Shown piece by piece: positions 40,698 to 48,384 of a stretch of 64,000 bases of DNA. Under the pieces are notes generated by a model. That model saw only the letters and a program-made list of their open reading frames with translations, had not been told where the DNA came from and did not search any database. Where the stretch lies: the NCBI RefSeq assembly GCF_000751075.1, contig NZ_CCMG01000011.1, positions 21,107 to 85,106 of the forward strand, read 5' to 3'. Positions within the stretch are counted from its first letter, which is position 1. Every line of letters begins with the position of its first letter. The stretch is from Rickettsia tamurae. GTDB taxonomy: Bacteria > Pseudomonadota > Alphaproteobacteria > Rickettsiales > Rickettsiaceae. The translations under genes and the position numbers were made by a program.

Positions 40698-41021
40698 ATG
40701 GTAAATTTTAATCAGTTTTTAAAGCAAGCCCAATCAATGCAAAAGAAAATGCAAGAAGCTCAAGAGCAAATGGCAAATGCAAGATATACCGGTAAAGCCG
40801 GCGGTGGACTTGTTGAGGTTATTGCAACCGGTAAAGGCGAAGTTGAAAAGATTTCAATTGATGAATCTTTATTAAAAGCAGAAGAAAAAGAAATGCTTGA
40901 GGACTTAATTAAAGTTGCCTTTAACGATGCTAAACAAAAATGTGATGAAGATTCTCAAAATTCTTTATCAGGAGCTTTAAACGGTATGAGCTTACCACCA
41001 GGCTTTAAAATGCCGTTTTAA
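40698..41021 (+). CDS. ybaB: Nucleoid-associated protein YbaB/EbfC
   Basis: Small dimeric DNA-binding protein, 107 residues, normal. The N-terminal helix MVNFNQFLKQAQSMQKKMQE and the core GGGLVEVIATGKGEVEKISI are diagnostic. It follows dnaX by 20 bases, as in most bacteria, but recR, the usual third gene, does not follow here. Confidence 0.95.
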   Translation: MVNFNQFLKQAQSMQKKMQEAQEQMANARYTGKAGGGLVEVIATGKGEVEKISIDESLLKAEEKEMLEDLIKVAFNDAKQKCDEDSQNSLSGALNGMSLPPGFKMPF

Positions 41022-41046
41022 CACGGCTCTTATGTCATTCCCGCAT

Positions 41047-41137
41047 GGCATTGTTGCATGGATCGGGAAAATCCACTGTGTCACCCCGTGGCTTAACCAC
41101 GGGGTGACACAGGTGAAACTGCTCCACGCAACAACGT
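41047..41137. repeat. Compact palindromic repeat family B (copy 7)
   Basis: Core is the near-perfect hairpin GTGTCACCCCGTGGC TT AACCACGGGGTGACAC region at 41078-41110, with outer arms GGCATTGTTGCATGGATC and CTCCACGCAACAACG. The AT-rich centre of other copies is missing. Convergent gap after ybaB. Confidence 0.75.
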
Positions 41138-41179
41138 CTTTAGTTGCTTAGCTCATGACGATTTGGTATCCATATTTAT

Positions 41180-41341
41180 TCACAAAATATCATCACAATA
41201 AGATGTATCTATCCCCAACATCTCATTAAGCTCTGTTTGTACTATCTCAGACAAAACTTTAAGTTTCTCTTTTAATATTTGATATTCTTCATTGTTATCA
41301 TCATTGTATATTTCTTTATATTTCAATAGCGTTTTATCCAT
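41180..41341 (-). CDS. Small 53-residue protein coupled to the ankyrin gene
   Basis: The ATG at 41341 overlaps the stop of the upstream ankyrin gene by 8 bases (ATGGATAA). The product starts MDKTLLKYKEIYNDDNNEEY, is acidic and helical, and ends CDDIL. The overlap suggests translational coupling. Alternatively it is the frameshifted C-terminal end of the ankyrin protein. No family recognised. Confidence 0.45.
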   Translation of the reverse strand: MDKTLLKYKEIYNDDNNEEYQILKEKLKVLSEIVQTELNEMLGIDTSYCDDIL

Positions 41342-41861
41342 AAAAGAAGGGAATCATATCGTTTAGTTTATCTAACTTTTGCTCTAATTTTTCTTTTTGC
41401 TCTTCTGTTAGCTCTTTTTTACCGGTTTCTAAAAAACTTTTCAAATTACGGGCATCTTGTAGATGAAGTTTAACAACATCAATATTATAATTAGTATCCG
41501 AAAGTTTTATTGATGCTTTCCAATCTATAAATTCTATTAATTTTTCAAATGAAAATTTATCAATACTACTAAACTTTCCGTTTCTACATTCTTTTGCTAA
41601 TTTATAAAAATCATCTTCACAATTTACGTCATCAGGATTAGCCCCTGCCTTAAGAAGTATGTTAACTATATTTTCCTTACCTAGAATAGAAGCTATATGC
41701 AGAGGTGTATCATCGTGTTCATTTAGTGGTATTGCTGCAAACTCATTAGAAACAGCCATCTTATTATTGACAAGTTCTTTGACTTTCTTAATGTCTTCAT
41801 TGTAAATAGCATTAAACAAATTGATTTTGAAATCGTTTTCGTCATATTTAGATTTATACAT
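41334..41861 (-). CDS. Ankyrin-repeat protein
   Basis: 175 residues. Ankyrin units cover about 10-75; the clearest is DDTPLHIASILGKENIVNIL followed by LKAGANP. The C-terminal half is helical (NLKSFLETGKKELTEEQKEK). No signal peptide or membrane segment. Such small ankyrin proteins vary between Rickettsia species; target unknown. Overlaps the 53-residue gene at its end. Confidence 0.75.
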   Translation of the reverse strand: MYKSKYDENDFKINLFNAIYNEDIKKVKELVNNKMAVSNEFAAIPLNEHDDTPLHIASILGKENIVNILLKAGANPDDVNCEDDFYKLAKECRNGKFSSIDKFSFEKLIEFIDWKASIKLSDTNYNIDVVKLHLQDARNLKSFLETGKKELTEEQKEKLEQKLDKLNDMIPFFYG

Positions 41862-41966
41862 AAAACCCCCTTTATTTAAAAAAGTATGTTAGCACTTTTT
41901 GATACAAAGGTCAAGAGGTAGTTAATAATTTAACTACCTCTTAATAAAGAGAAATTTGTAAAAAAT

Positions 41967-42104
41967 AGACATCTTCCCAAAGCAGTTTATAGAGAGGAAT
42001 TTAAAGGATACACGGAAGCACTTGCCGCCATAGACATACGTGAGGATGAGGGATTAGGATCGACGTACAAATTGCCCTTAGAAGCAAGTTATGCAGGAAG
42101 TCTA
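41967..42104. repeat. RPE1-like copy in non-coding DNA
   Basis: Translated on the plus strand it gives REEFKGYTEALAAIDIREDE then [16 protein letters not shown], a diverged RPE1 peptide. Outer ends AGACATCTTCC and GGAAGTCT are partly complementary. Its last bases form the TAG stop of the retropepsin gene on the opposite strand. Confidence 0.7.
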
Positions 42105-42797
42105 ATAATTCAAGATCAATAAATCCTTATCAATCCTGAAACCTTTGAAACGCTCAAGTAACGACATACCAAGCAGTGAAATATCAAGGTCACCAAGACC
42201 TACATGTCCTTTGATGTTCTTAAATTCCGTACCGATTACTACACTATTTAAGGTTATAGGGGCAGCTTTATTTTCGCCGTTAGCTGTTAGATAAGTTCTA
42301 GTATATTTTAATTTAGTTAAGTCAAAGCCTAATTTTTGGGCATCTTTTTTAGTCAAAGCTATATCACTTGCACCGGTATCTACCATAAATTTTATTTTAA
42401 CGTTATTTACAAAAGCATTGATATAAAAATGTCCGTCTCCGCTACGGGCTATAATAATTTCTCCGACTTCAGTAGACCATTTATATGATGGAATTAAAGC
42501 AGACATTACTCTATGATAAGCGTAGCTCAGCTCAAACCTAAAAGCATAACCGGTTATTATAACCAAGAAAATTGCTGCCCACATTGCTAATTGCAAACAA
42601 AATCTGCGTATTTCATTTTGGCTAATAGTACTGTAAATTATACTAAATAATATTAATAACGACACACAAAAACTCCCTATATTTTGCGGTTCTTTAAAAA
42701 ATTTTGGGTAATGTTGATTGATATATTTGTATAATAAACCGCTTACAATTACGGTGCTGCAAATTATAAAAATAAGTTTTATAAGTTTTTTATTCAT
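42102..42797 (-). CDS. Retropepsin-like aspartic protease (APRc type)
   Basis: 231 residues. Three hydrophobic segments fill the first 100 or so residues, followed by a soluble single-lobe aspartic protease domain. The active site is FMVDTGASDIALTKKDAQKL (DTGAS), with GLGDLDISLLGMSLLERFKG near the C-terminus. This agrees with the membrane protease described from R. conorii as a retropepsin-like enzyme that acts as a dimer and processes surface autotransporters; that part is from the literature. The stop codon lies in an RPE1-like repeat. Confidence 0.88.
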   Translation of the reverse strand: MNKKLIKLIFIICSTVIVSGLLYKYINQHYPKFFKEPQNIGSFCVSLLILFSIIYSTISQNEIRRFCLQLAMWAAIFLVIITGYAFRFELSYAYHRVMSALIPSYKWSTEVGEIIIARSGDGHFYINAFVNNVKIKFMVDTGASDIALTKKDAQKLGFDLTKLKYTRTYLTANGENKAAPITLNSVVIGTEFKNIKGHVGLGDLDISLLGMSLLERFKGFRIDKDLLILNY

Positions 42798-42838
42798 ATG
42801 GTGATATTATTTTCATTTACAAGTATGATACTAAGAAG

Positions 42839-43123
42839 TTAAATACGAGAGAATAATTTGCTATATACTTCATTCCGATTTCTTTTTCCAATAGCAAGTA
42901 CAAGTACTATTATACGCTTATCATCTACTTCATATACTAGTCGATAACCGACTGATCTTAACTTTATTTTATATAAGTTATTTCCACCGTTTATTGCATC
43001 TTTGGATACATGAGGTGTTTTAAGTCTCTCTAATAACTTTTTTTTAAACTGTTCTTTTATTGTAGAGCCTAATTTATCCCATTCTTTTTTAGCAACCGGA
43101 ATAAATTCTAACTTATAAATCAT
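42839..43123 (-). CDS. RelE-family toxin
   Basis: 94 residues. The core NNLYKIKLRSVGYRLVYEVD then VLAIGKRNRNEVY keeps the basic residues of RelE/StbE-type mRNA interferases. It overlaps the end of the antitoxin gene upstream by 11 bases, the standard antitoxin-first order. Frame intact, so probably functional. Confidence 0.88.
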   Translation of the reverse strand: MIYKLEFIPVAKKEWDKLGSTIKEQFKKKLLERLKTPHVSKDAINGGNNLYKIKLRSVGYRLVYEVDDKRIIVLVLAIGKRNRNEVYSKLFSRI

Positions 43124-43364
43124 TTAAATTAACCGCTATTGCTTTTTCTTTATCTTTTAATCTAATAGTAGCAAGCTCTAATAAATATTTGTCATCTAAA
43201 GCTTCAATAATTTGCTCATATAATTCAGCTGGAATTAGATAAGCAATCGGTTTATTATGATTTAATAAGGCAACAGGCTCACCGCTTGCCTTATCCAATA
43301 ATGCAGTAGGGCTTTTTTTAAATTCTGATATACTAACTGTTAGATTTGCATAAATATGTTCCAT
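43113..43364 (-). CDS. Phd/YefM-type antitoxin
   Basis: 83 residues. The N-terminus NLTVSISEFKKSPTALLDKA is the DNA-binding part of the Phd/YefM/StbD family, and PVALLNHNKPIAYLIPAELY the conserved core. The C-terminal helix would neutralise the RelE toxin, whose start lies within this gene's last codons. Confidence 0.88.
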   Translation of the reverse strand: MEHIYANLTVSISEFKKSPTALLDKASGEPVALLNHNKPIAYLIPAELYEQIIEALDDKYLLELATIRLKDKEKAIAVNLNDL

Positions 43365-43384
43365 TATTAGACTCCAAGTAAACG

Positions 43385-43520
43385 AAGAAAGTTATACGAA
43401 AGATCAACTTGGAAAAGAGTAATCGGTCTGTAAGACGAGGAGCGGAGCGTATACTTAATACGTAAGCACCGCAGAACTTATTAGACGACATAGCCAATTT
43501 TTCAAGTTCATCGAGTATAC
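43385..43520. repeat. Palindromic repeat family D (copy 1)
   Basis: Contains AGACGAGGAGCGGAGCGTAT, then ACTTAATACGTAAG, and ends near AATTTTTCAAGTTCATCGAG. It shares this plan with 53689-53776 and with the segment translated near the start of hemF. It separates the toxin module from glnQ downstream. Confidence 0.6.
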
Positions 43521-43581
43521 CTATAATTAATACTAAATTAAATACTAATTATAGGCTATAATTTTATCTTTATCAAGAAAA

Positions 43582-44304
43582 TCACATTAAATCGCCGATA
43601 TTCTCTAAAAACAACCTAGCTCGATTCGATGCTGGTTTACTAAAAAAATCCTCGGCAGGCTGGTTTGCTAAAATCTGCCCTTGATCCATAAAAATAACAC
43701 GATCCGCTATTAATTTTGCAAACTTCAAATGGTGCGTGACTACTACCATACTCATTTGATCTTTTAATAAATTTATATTCTCTATAACATCTTTAATATT
43801 TTCAGGATCGAGTGCCGAAGTCGGTTCGTCGAATAACAAAATTTCCGGCTTCATCATTAAAGCCCTTGCTATTGCTATACGTTGCTTTTGCCCTCCTGAT
43901 AGGCTTGCCGGATATGAGTCAAATTTTTGCGTTAGCTTAAATTTTGCAAGTAATTCCTTTGCCATAGAAATTGCTTGTTCTTTTGGCAAATTTAAAACAT
44001 TTACCGGCGTATAGATTAGGTTTTCTCCTACCGTTAAATGCGGAAAGAGATTAAAATTTTGAAAAATCATACCGACTTTTAAGCGAAGCTTTCTCCTATC
44101 TTTAGGTAATAGCTTCTTCCCGTCTACCAAAAAAGTACCGCTACTTAGTTCTTCTAAATTATTTAAAATTCTAAGCAGAGTAGTTTTACCGCTTCCCGAA
44201 GGACCGATTATTACAGTAGTCTCATTAGTAGTAAAACTTAAATCAATATTCTTAATTGCGTAATTCTTGCCGTAACACTTACAGACTTTTTCTAAAATAA
44301 TCAT
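43582..44304 (-). CDS. glnQ: Amino-acid ABC transporter ATP-binding protein (GlnQ type)
   Basis: ATPase of a polar amino acid uptake system. 240 residues. Walker A is GPSGSGKTT, the Q loop lies in GMIFQNFNLFPHLTVGENLI, the signature is LSGGQKQRIAIARAL and Walker B ILLFDEPTSALDP. The permease and binding protein are not next to it; in Rickettsia these genes are often scattered. Glutamine as substrate is by family similarity. The start is 3 bases from the metallo-hydrolase stop, so they are co-transcribed. Confidence 0.92.
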   Translation of the reverse strand: MIILEKVCKCYGKNYAIKNIDLSFTTNETTVIIGPSGSGKTTLLRILNNLEELSSGTFLVDGKKLLPKDRRKLRLKVGMIFQNFNLFPHLTVGENLIYTPVNVLNLPKEQAISMAKELLAKFKLTQKFDSYPASLSGGQKQRIAIARALMMKPEILLFDEPTSALDPENIKDVIENINLLKDQMSMVVVTHHLKFAKLIADRVIFMDQGQILANQPAEDFFSKPASNRARLFLENIGDLM

Positions 44305-44307
44305 AAA

Positions 44308-45072
44308 CTAGACCGTAAATTTATAACCGTCATAAAGCGGCTTAACGTTATTTGGAAGCATTTTCGTAATCTCATGATAATCTATCGTGTGTCTCATATT
44401 GGTTAATAATATCTGCTCAGGTTTATATTCTTCACGCCATTCTAGAACTTTATCAAGCCCTGCATGATTCGGATTTGATTTATAATCCATACAATCTAAT
44501 ATCCATATTTTTATATCTTTTAAAAATTTTTCTGATTCAGGCGGAAAATCGATTACATCGGACGAATAAACAAAATCACCTATACGTAAGCCCAAGCTAT
44601 CTATAGGGCCGTGATGCTGTCTAAAAAATTGTATTTCGATAGTATTAATCTTAATTTTATTAAAAAAACTAACAGATTGAGTTGTGAATAGTCGCCCAAG
44701 CTTAAATAATTTATTATTAAATAGATAATCAAATTTTGTATGGAGCTTTGCCGCACTATCGTGATCTGTATAGATTTCGAATGGCTTATCTTGCATAAAA
44801 GTAAATACCCGTAAATCATCGATGCCGTTAACGTGATCGGAATGATAATGTGTTAATATAGCACAATCGAGCTTATTTATCTTTTCTCGTAATAGTTGAT
44901 TTCTAATATCAAAACCGAAATCAACTAACATTTGACTATTTTCATCTTTAATATATATTGCTGATCTAGTCCTTTTATTGTACTTTGAAGGAGATGTGCA
45001 TATACTGCAATCGCACCCGATCACCGGTACGCCTATAGATGCTCCACACCCAAGTATTGTTACTTGTAACAT
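44308..45072 (-). CDS. MBL-fold metallo-hydrolase, PhnP-like
   Basis: 254 residues. N-terminal LGCGASIGVPVIGCDCSICT is typical of the PhnP branch; the metal site is LTHYHSDHVNGIDDLR (HxHxDH), then QHHGPIDSLGLRIGDFVYSS and MRHTIDYHE. PhnP members hydrolyse cyclic phosphodiesters, but no phosphonate genes are nearby, so the substrate is unknown. First gene of a pair with glnQ; divergent from the PAP2 gene 11 bases away. Confidence 0.88.
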   Translation of the reverse strand: MLQVTILGCGASIGVPVIGCDCSICTSPSKYNKRTRSAIYIKDENSQMLVDFGFDIRNQLLREKINKLDCAILTHYHSDHVNGIDDLRVFTFMQDKPFEIYTDHDSAAKLHTKFDYLFNNKLFKLGRLFTTQSVSFFNKIKINTIEIQFFRQHHGPIDSLGLRIGDFVYSSDVIDFPPESEKFLKDIKIWILDCMDYKSNPNHAGLDKVLEWREEYKPEQILLTNMRHTIDYHEITKMLPNNVKPLYDGYKFTV

Positions 45073-45083
45073 AAATATTTAAA

Positions 45084-45740
45084 ATGATGTTTGAAGTTTT
45101 TTATAATTTTTGCGGCTTAAATCAAGAAATATTCTTATTTTTGAATAACATTACTAACATTGGTCTAATACCTTATTTTTTAAAAATAATTTCGTTTTGT
45201 TTTAATATTGCTAATTTCGCCTTAATATATATTTTATACTGTATATATTTTTATATTCAATTAAAGAAAATTAAAAATGATAATGAACGGCAAAATAAAT
45301 TTTGGCACGGTTATAATAAATTAGTTGAAATCGGTATAATATACGGGGTATTTGGTTTAATTTTTACCGCTCTTAAATTTTCAGTTAATTTCCCTCGCCC
45401 TTATTGCAATCTTCCTGTGGATAGTTTCATGACCGTAATAACTACTGCAAACGAAAGATGCTTTTCAAGCTTTCCAAGCAGCCACGTAGCTCTTAGCGTT
45501 TTAGTAACGTATTTTATTTGGGATTATATTAAATTACCATTAAAAATCTTAATGATTTGTGCTATTATACTCGTGTCATTATCTCGCATAAGCCTTGCCA
45601 TGCATTACCCAAGTGATATAATCTACGGCATTATTATTGCATTTATAACAATACTGATAGGTAAATTAATTTATCGAGTCTTTGCAAATAAAAATAATAT
45701 AATAAGAAAGATCGGGGATTTTCTATTAATGAGGCAGTAA
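45084..45740 (+). CDS. PAP2-family membrane phosphatase
   Basis: 218 residues with five or six membrane segments. All three PAP2 motifs are present: KFSVNFPRP (KX6RP), CFSSFPSSHVALS (PSxH) and SRISLAMHYPSD (SRX5HX3D). Members dephosphorylate lipid phosphates such as undecaprenyl-PP, phosphatidate or lipid A. The substrate is not determined by sequence. ATG at 45084 or 45087. Confidence 0.9.
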   Translation: MMFEVFYNFCGLNQEIFLFLNNITNIGLIPYFLKIISFCFNIANFALIYILYCIYFYIQLKKIKNDNERQNKFWHGYNKLVEIGIIYGVFGLIFTALKFSVNFPRPYCNLPVDSFMTVITTANERCFSSFPSSHVALSVLVTYFIWDYIKLPLKILMICAIILVSLSRISLAMHYPSDIIYGIIIAFITILIGKLIYRVFANKNNIIRKIGDFLLMRQ

Positions 45741-45778
45741 TTAAGAAAAAATATATATAAAAAACTTGGTTTTTAATC

Positions 45779-45807
45779 TTGAAAGTTTTTAATATGCGTG
45801 CTACAAT
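45779..45807 (+). promoter_or_regulatory. Sigma-70 type promoter of the DinJ/YafQ-like relic
   Basis: TTGAAA at 45779-45784, a 17-base spacer, and TACAAT at 45802-45807. The fit to consensus is very good. It is followed by a start codon at 45836 and overlapped by a perfect palindrome. Confidence 0.6.
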
Positions 45808-45818
45808 GTAGCTACATT
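45805..45818. promoter_or_regulatory. Palindromic operator candidate
   Basis: AATGTAGCTACATT is a perfect 14-base palindrome that overlaps the -10 box and ends 17 bases before the antitoxin ATG, where RelB/DinJ-type antitoxins bind to repress their own operon. Confidence 0.5.
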
Positions 45819-45835
45819 ATTGGAAGAAGATTTTT

Positions 45836-46089
45836 ATGTCTGCTGATTCTATTGTGCGAGCCCGTATTAATGAAGACGTGAAAGAAGAAGCAGCTTTAGT
45901 GCTTGCTGCTATGGGACTTACTTTATCTGATGCTGTTATTTCGTGTTGCTCGTGAAAAAGCATTGCCGTTTGAGCCGCTTATCCCAAATGATGAAACAAT
46001 TAAAGCTATGAAAGCTGCAAGAAGCGGCAAATTAGTTCATGTTGGTAATATCAATAATTTGTTATCTGATTTAAATGAGAACGATTAAA
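45836..46089 (+). pseudogene. DinJ/RelB-type antitoxin, frameshifted
   Basis: The start reads MSADSIVRARINEDVKEEAA, the ribbon-helix-helix half of DinJ/RelB antitoxins, up to GLTLSDAV; then a small deletion shifts the frame and it stops at 45954-45956. A second frame holds the rest, FRVAREKALPFEPLIPND to LLSDLNEND, stopping at 46086-46088. A few residues between SDAV and RVAREKA are missing. Its toxin partner, also dead, overlaps the end. Confidence 0.85.
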
Positions 46090-46357
46090 CGTACTGCACA
46101 GTTTAAACGTGACTATAAACGTGAAAAACGTAGAAAACATGGAATAAATTTGGATGATATTTTTACTGAAAGCAGTTAGGTACTTGGTTGCTGATGTAAC
46201 ATACCTATACATTATGAGAGATCATGCCCTTATAGGTAATTGAAAAGATTGTAGAGATTGTCATATTAAACCGGATTTAGTATTAATTTATAGAAAACCC
46301 AATGCTGACACATTGGAGTTAATACGATTAGGTTCACACAGTGAACTTGGTTTTTAA
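46075..46357 (+). pseudogene. YafQ-type toxin, broken
   Basis: The ATG at 46075 overlaps the antitoxin end. It reads MRTIKRTAQFKRDYKREKRR, typical of YafQ, then stops at 46176 after a frameshift. The other frame continues as YIMRDHALIGN, an in-frame TGA where the family has Trp, then KDCRDCHIKPDLVLIYRKPN and LELIRLGSHSELGF. So at least one frameshift and one nonsense change. Toxin and antitoxin were lost together. Confidence 0.85.
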
Positions 46358-46464
46358 TTATTTTGAAATGAACCGGGAACGAGTTCCCACAAAACCCATC
46401 TAACCATCCATAACTGAACAATTTTTGAAAAGCGTTTGATGTCGCTCCTAGCTAAAAACGAGAA

Positions 46465-46603
46465 GGCATTGTTGCGTAGATCAATTTCACCTCTGTCATC
46501 CCGTGGCTTGACCACGGGATCCAGTTAAAATAAAATTATTTTTTGGACCCCGTGGTCAAGCGAACTAGGTGACACAGTGGATTTTGGTCTACGCAACAAT
46601 GCC
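46465..46603. repeat. Palindromic repeat family B (copy 8), full form
   Basis: The most complete copy: outer arms GGCATTGTTGCGTAGATC and GGTCTACGCAACAATGCC, inner core GTCATCCCGTGGCTTGACCA ... CCCCGTGGTCAAGC. About 139 bp, ending 35 bases before the lptF start. Confidence 0.85.
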
Positions 46604-46638
46604 AAACGGGAATGACATCAAAAAATCAAATAAACATT

Positions 46639-47721
46639 ATGCTACTATACCGAAAATACTTTATAAAAAATATCTTACCGCTGCTTATAGTCGTTACTTT
46701 TTCAGTGACTAGTATAGTATGGATAACGCAAATATTAAAACTTTTATATTTATTTGATAAGGGTATAAAAGTTATGGACTTCTTCAGTTTAATAGTTTTA
46801 GTACTTCCTACTTTATTATTTATTCTGTTACCGGTAATAACGGTTATTGCCGTGATCTATATCTATAATAATTTAAAAGTCGAGCGACAATTAATTATAT
46901 TACAAGCTTCAGGAGTTAATAATGTACAACTAGCATTGCCTGCTTTATATGTCGCATTAATAGTTATGCTACTTGCTTATTATATATCTTCTACCATCCT
47001 GCCGTTATCTCATATAAACTTAAAATCACGTTTAAGCTTTATAAAGAATAATTATATATCAAGTATGATTGAAGAGAAAACTTTTAATAAAGTAACGAAA
47101 GATATCACTGTTTTTATAGATAAAAAATCAGCAGGGAATATTATGAACGGCGTAATAATATTTGATAATCGCAACGCTGATAACCCATCAGTAGTATTTG
47201 CGGGTTCAGGTAATCTTAATATATATGATAATAGCCCGATTTTTGAACTTAATAAAGGCATAAGACAAGAATATGACGTAAACGGTAATTTAACTCAGTT
47301 AACTTTCGATTCTTTAATGATAAAACTGCAAAATGATAATCCTTTAGTATCGCAAAGAACTAAACATAATAAAGAAGCAAACGAATATTATATAAGCGAA
47401 TTACTTGCCCCTCCTCATGATTTAGCTATTACTAAAAAAATTAAATTAATTGCTGAAGCACATCAAAGAATAATTTGGCCTTTATATAATTTTGTATTAC
47501 CTTTTTTAGCTCTTGCAGTTTTTTTGAGATATCCTTATAGCAAAAAGACAACTTTTATGCCGGTATTATTTTCTGCCTTAACAATATTGCTAGTTACTTC
47601 AATTCATTTTATATTGCAAAATTTTGCCTCAAAAAATCTAGATTTTATTTTTGCTTGTTATTCCAATTTGGTTATTGCCTTAACGATCGGATTATATTTA
47701 TTTGTACGTAAAAGAATATAA
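46639..47721 (+). CDS. lptF: LPS export permease LptF
   Basis: Inner-membrane subunit of the LptB2FG machine that extracts LPS for transport to the cell surface. 360 residues from the ATG at 46639 (MLLYRKYFIKNILPLLIVV). In-frame codons back to 46612 lie against the repeat and are not expected to be used. Two blocks of three membrane helices flank a periplasmic jellyroll (about 140-260); HQRIIWPLYNFVLPFLALAV marks the second block. Assignment to LptF rather than LptG is by overall resemblance. The lptG gene is not in the window. Confidence 0.85.
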   Translation: MLLYRKYFIKNILPLLIVVTFSVTSIVWITQILKLLYLFDKGIKVMDFFSLIVLVLPTLLFILLPVITVIAVIYIYNNLKVERQLIILQASGVNNVQLALPALYVALIVMLLAYYISSTILPLSHINLKSRLSFIKNNYISSMIEEKTFNKVTKDITVFIDKKSAGNIMNGVIIFDNRNADNPSVVFAGSGNLNIYDNSPIFELNKGIRQEYDVNGNLTQLTFDSLMIKLQNDNPLVSQRTKHNKEANEYYISELLAPPHDLAITKKIKLIAEAHQRIIWPLYNFVLPFLALAVFLRYPYSKKTTFMPVLFSALTILLVTSIHFILQNFASKNLDFIFACYSNLVIALTIGLYLFVRKRI

Positions 47722-47726
47722 ATTTA

Positions 47727-48191
47727 TTAGGCTACTTTATTCCAAGTTCCACGAGGATTTTGAGTGAAACAATCAATTTTGTTTTCCTGTCCGGTAAATT
47801 TATTTATTTTAACTGTTAATTCTTTTAAATCTTCCGGTAAATCGGTTATTATAATTATCCTTTTGAAAACTCTTATATACTCTTTTGCTTGTAAAATTTT
47901 TCCTACATCCGTAGGCGAAATAATAACAAGCACACTAGCATTATTAGGATTTTGTAACTCATCGGTAATATAAATCGGCTGTTTTTCAGGCTGTGGATCA
48001 AGCTTACTACCGTGAGGTATAAATTGCTTACGTGAATAAATCCAAAGATTTTTATTGAGCATTTCTTGGTGATCTGCATCTACAGTTAATATCACGCTTT
48101 TAAGATCAGAGTGATAGCATTTTTCTATCAGAAGCAATATCGATTTTAGAAGTAATTCATCGCTTGTTTGATAAATACTAAATTGCTGCAT
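47727..48191 (-). CDS. holC: DNA polymerase III subunit chi
   Basis: Links the clamp loader to SSB. 154 residues, normal. It begins QFSIYQTSDELLLKSILLLI and shows the family pattern DADHQEMLNKNLWIYSRKQF, IPHG and QPIYITDELQNPNNASVLVI. Convergent with lptF, 5 bases apart. tRNA-Leu lies just upstream on the same strand. Confidence 0.9.
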   Translation of the reverse strand: MQQFSIYQTSDELLLKSILLLIEKCYHSDLKSVILTVDADHQEMLNKNLWIYSRKQFIPHGSKLDPQPEKQPIYITDELQNPNNASVLVIISPTDVGKILQAKEYIRVFKRIIIITDLPEDLKELTVKINKFTGQENKIDCFTQNPRGTWNKVA

Positions 48192-48227
48192 AAAAATTTT
48201 ATGTTATTTTTTATGAGAAAATTTAAG

Positions 48228-48312
48228 TGGTACGGATGAAGGGACTTGAACCCCCACGCCTCGCGGCACAAGAACCTAAATCTTGCATGTCTACCAGTTT
48301 CATCACATCCGC
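48228..48312 (-). tRNA. tRNA-Leu (anticodon TAG)
   Basis: 85 nt with a long variable arm, as expected of class II tRNAs. Acceptor GCGGATG pairs with CATCCGT (G-U at the first pair), discriminator A, encoded CCA. The anticodon loop TTTAGGT carries TAG; the T arm contains GGTTCAAGTCC. Confidence 0.95.
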
Positions 48313-48357
48313 ATATAGTAATGTCGTTACCGTAAGGCATTGTTGCATGGATTCGAT

Positions 48358-48383
48358 GTCATTCCTGCCTCTGCGGGAATGAC
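48358..48383. repeat. Minimal type C palindrome after dapE
   Basis: GTCATTCCTGC CTCT GCGGGAATGAC, an 11-base stem with one G-T pair, ending 2 bases from the dapE stop. It may serve as a terminator. TTGTTGCATGGATTC before it is a family B arm remnant. Confidence 0.65.
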
Positions 48384-48384
48384 A

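Noticed and set aside
44601..44819. 72-codon ORF inside the metallo-hydrolase gene
   Set aside because: Same-strand out-of-frame shadow without a ribosome binding site or family match.
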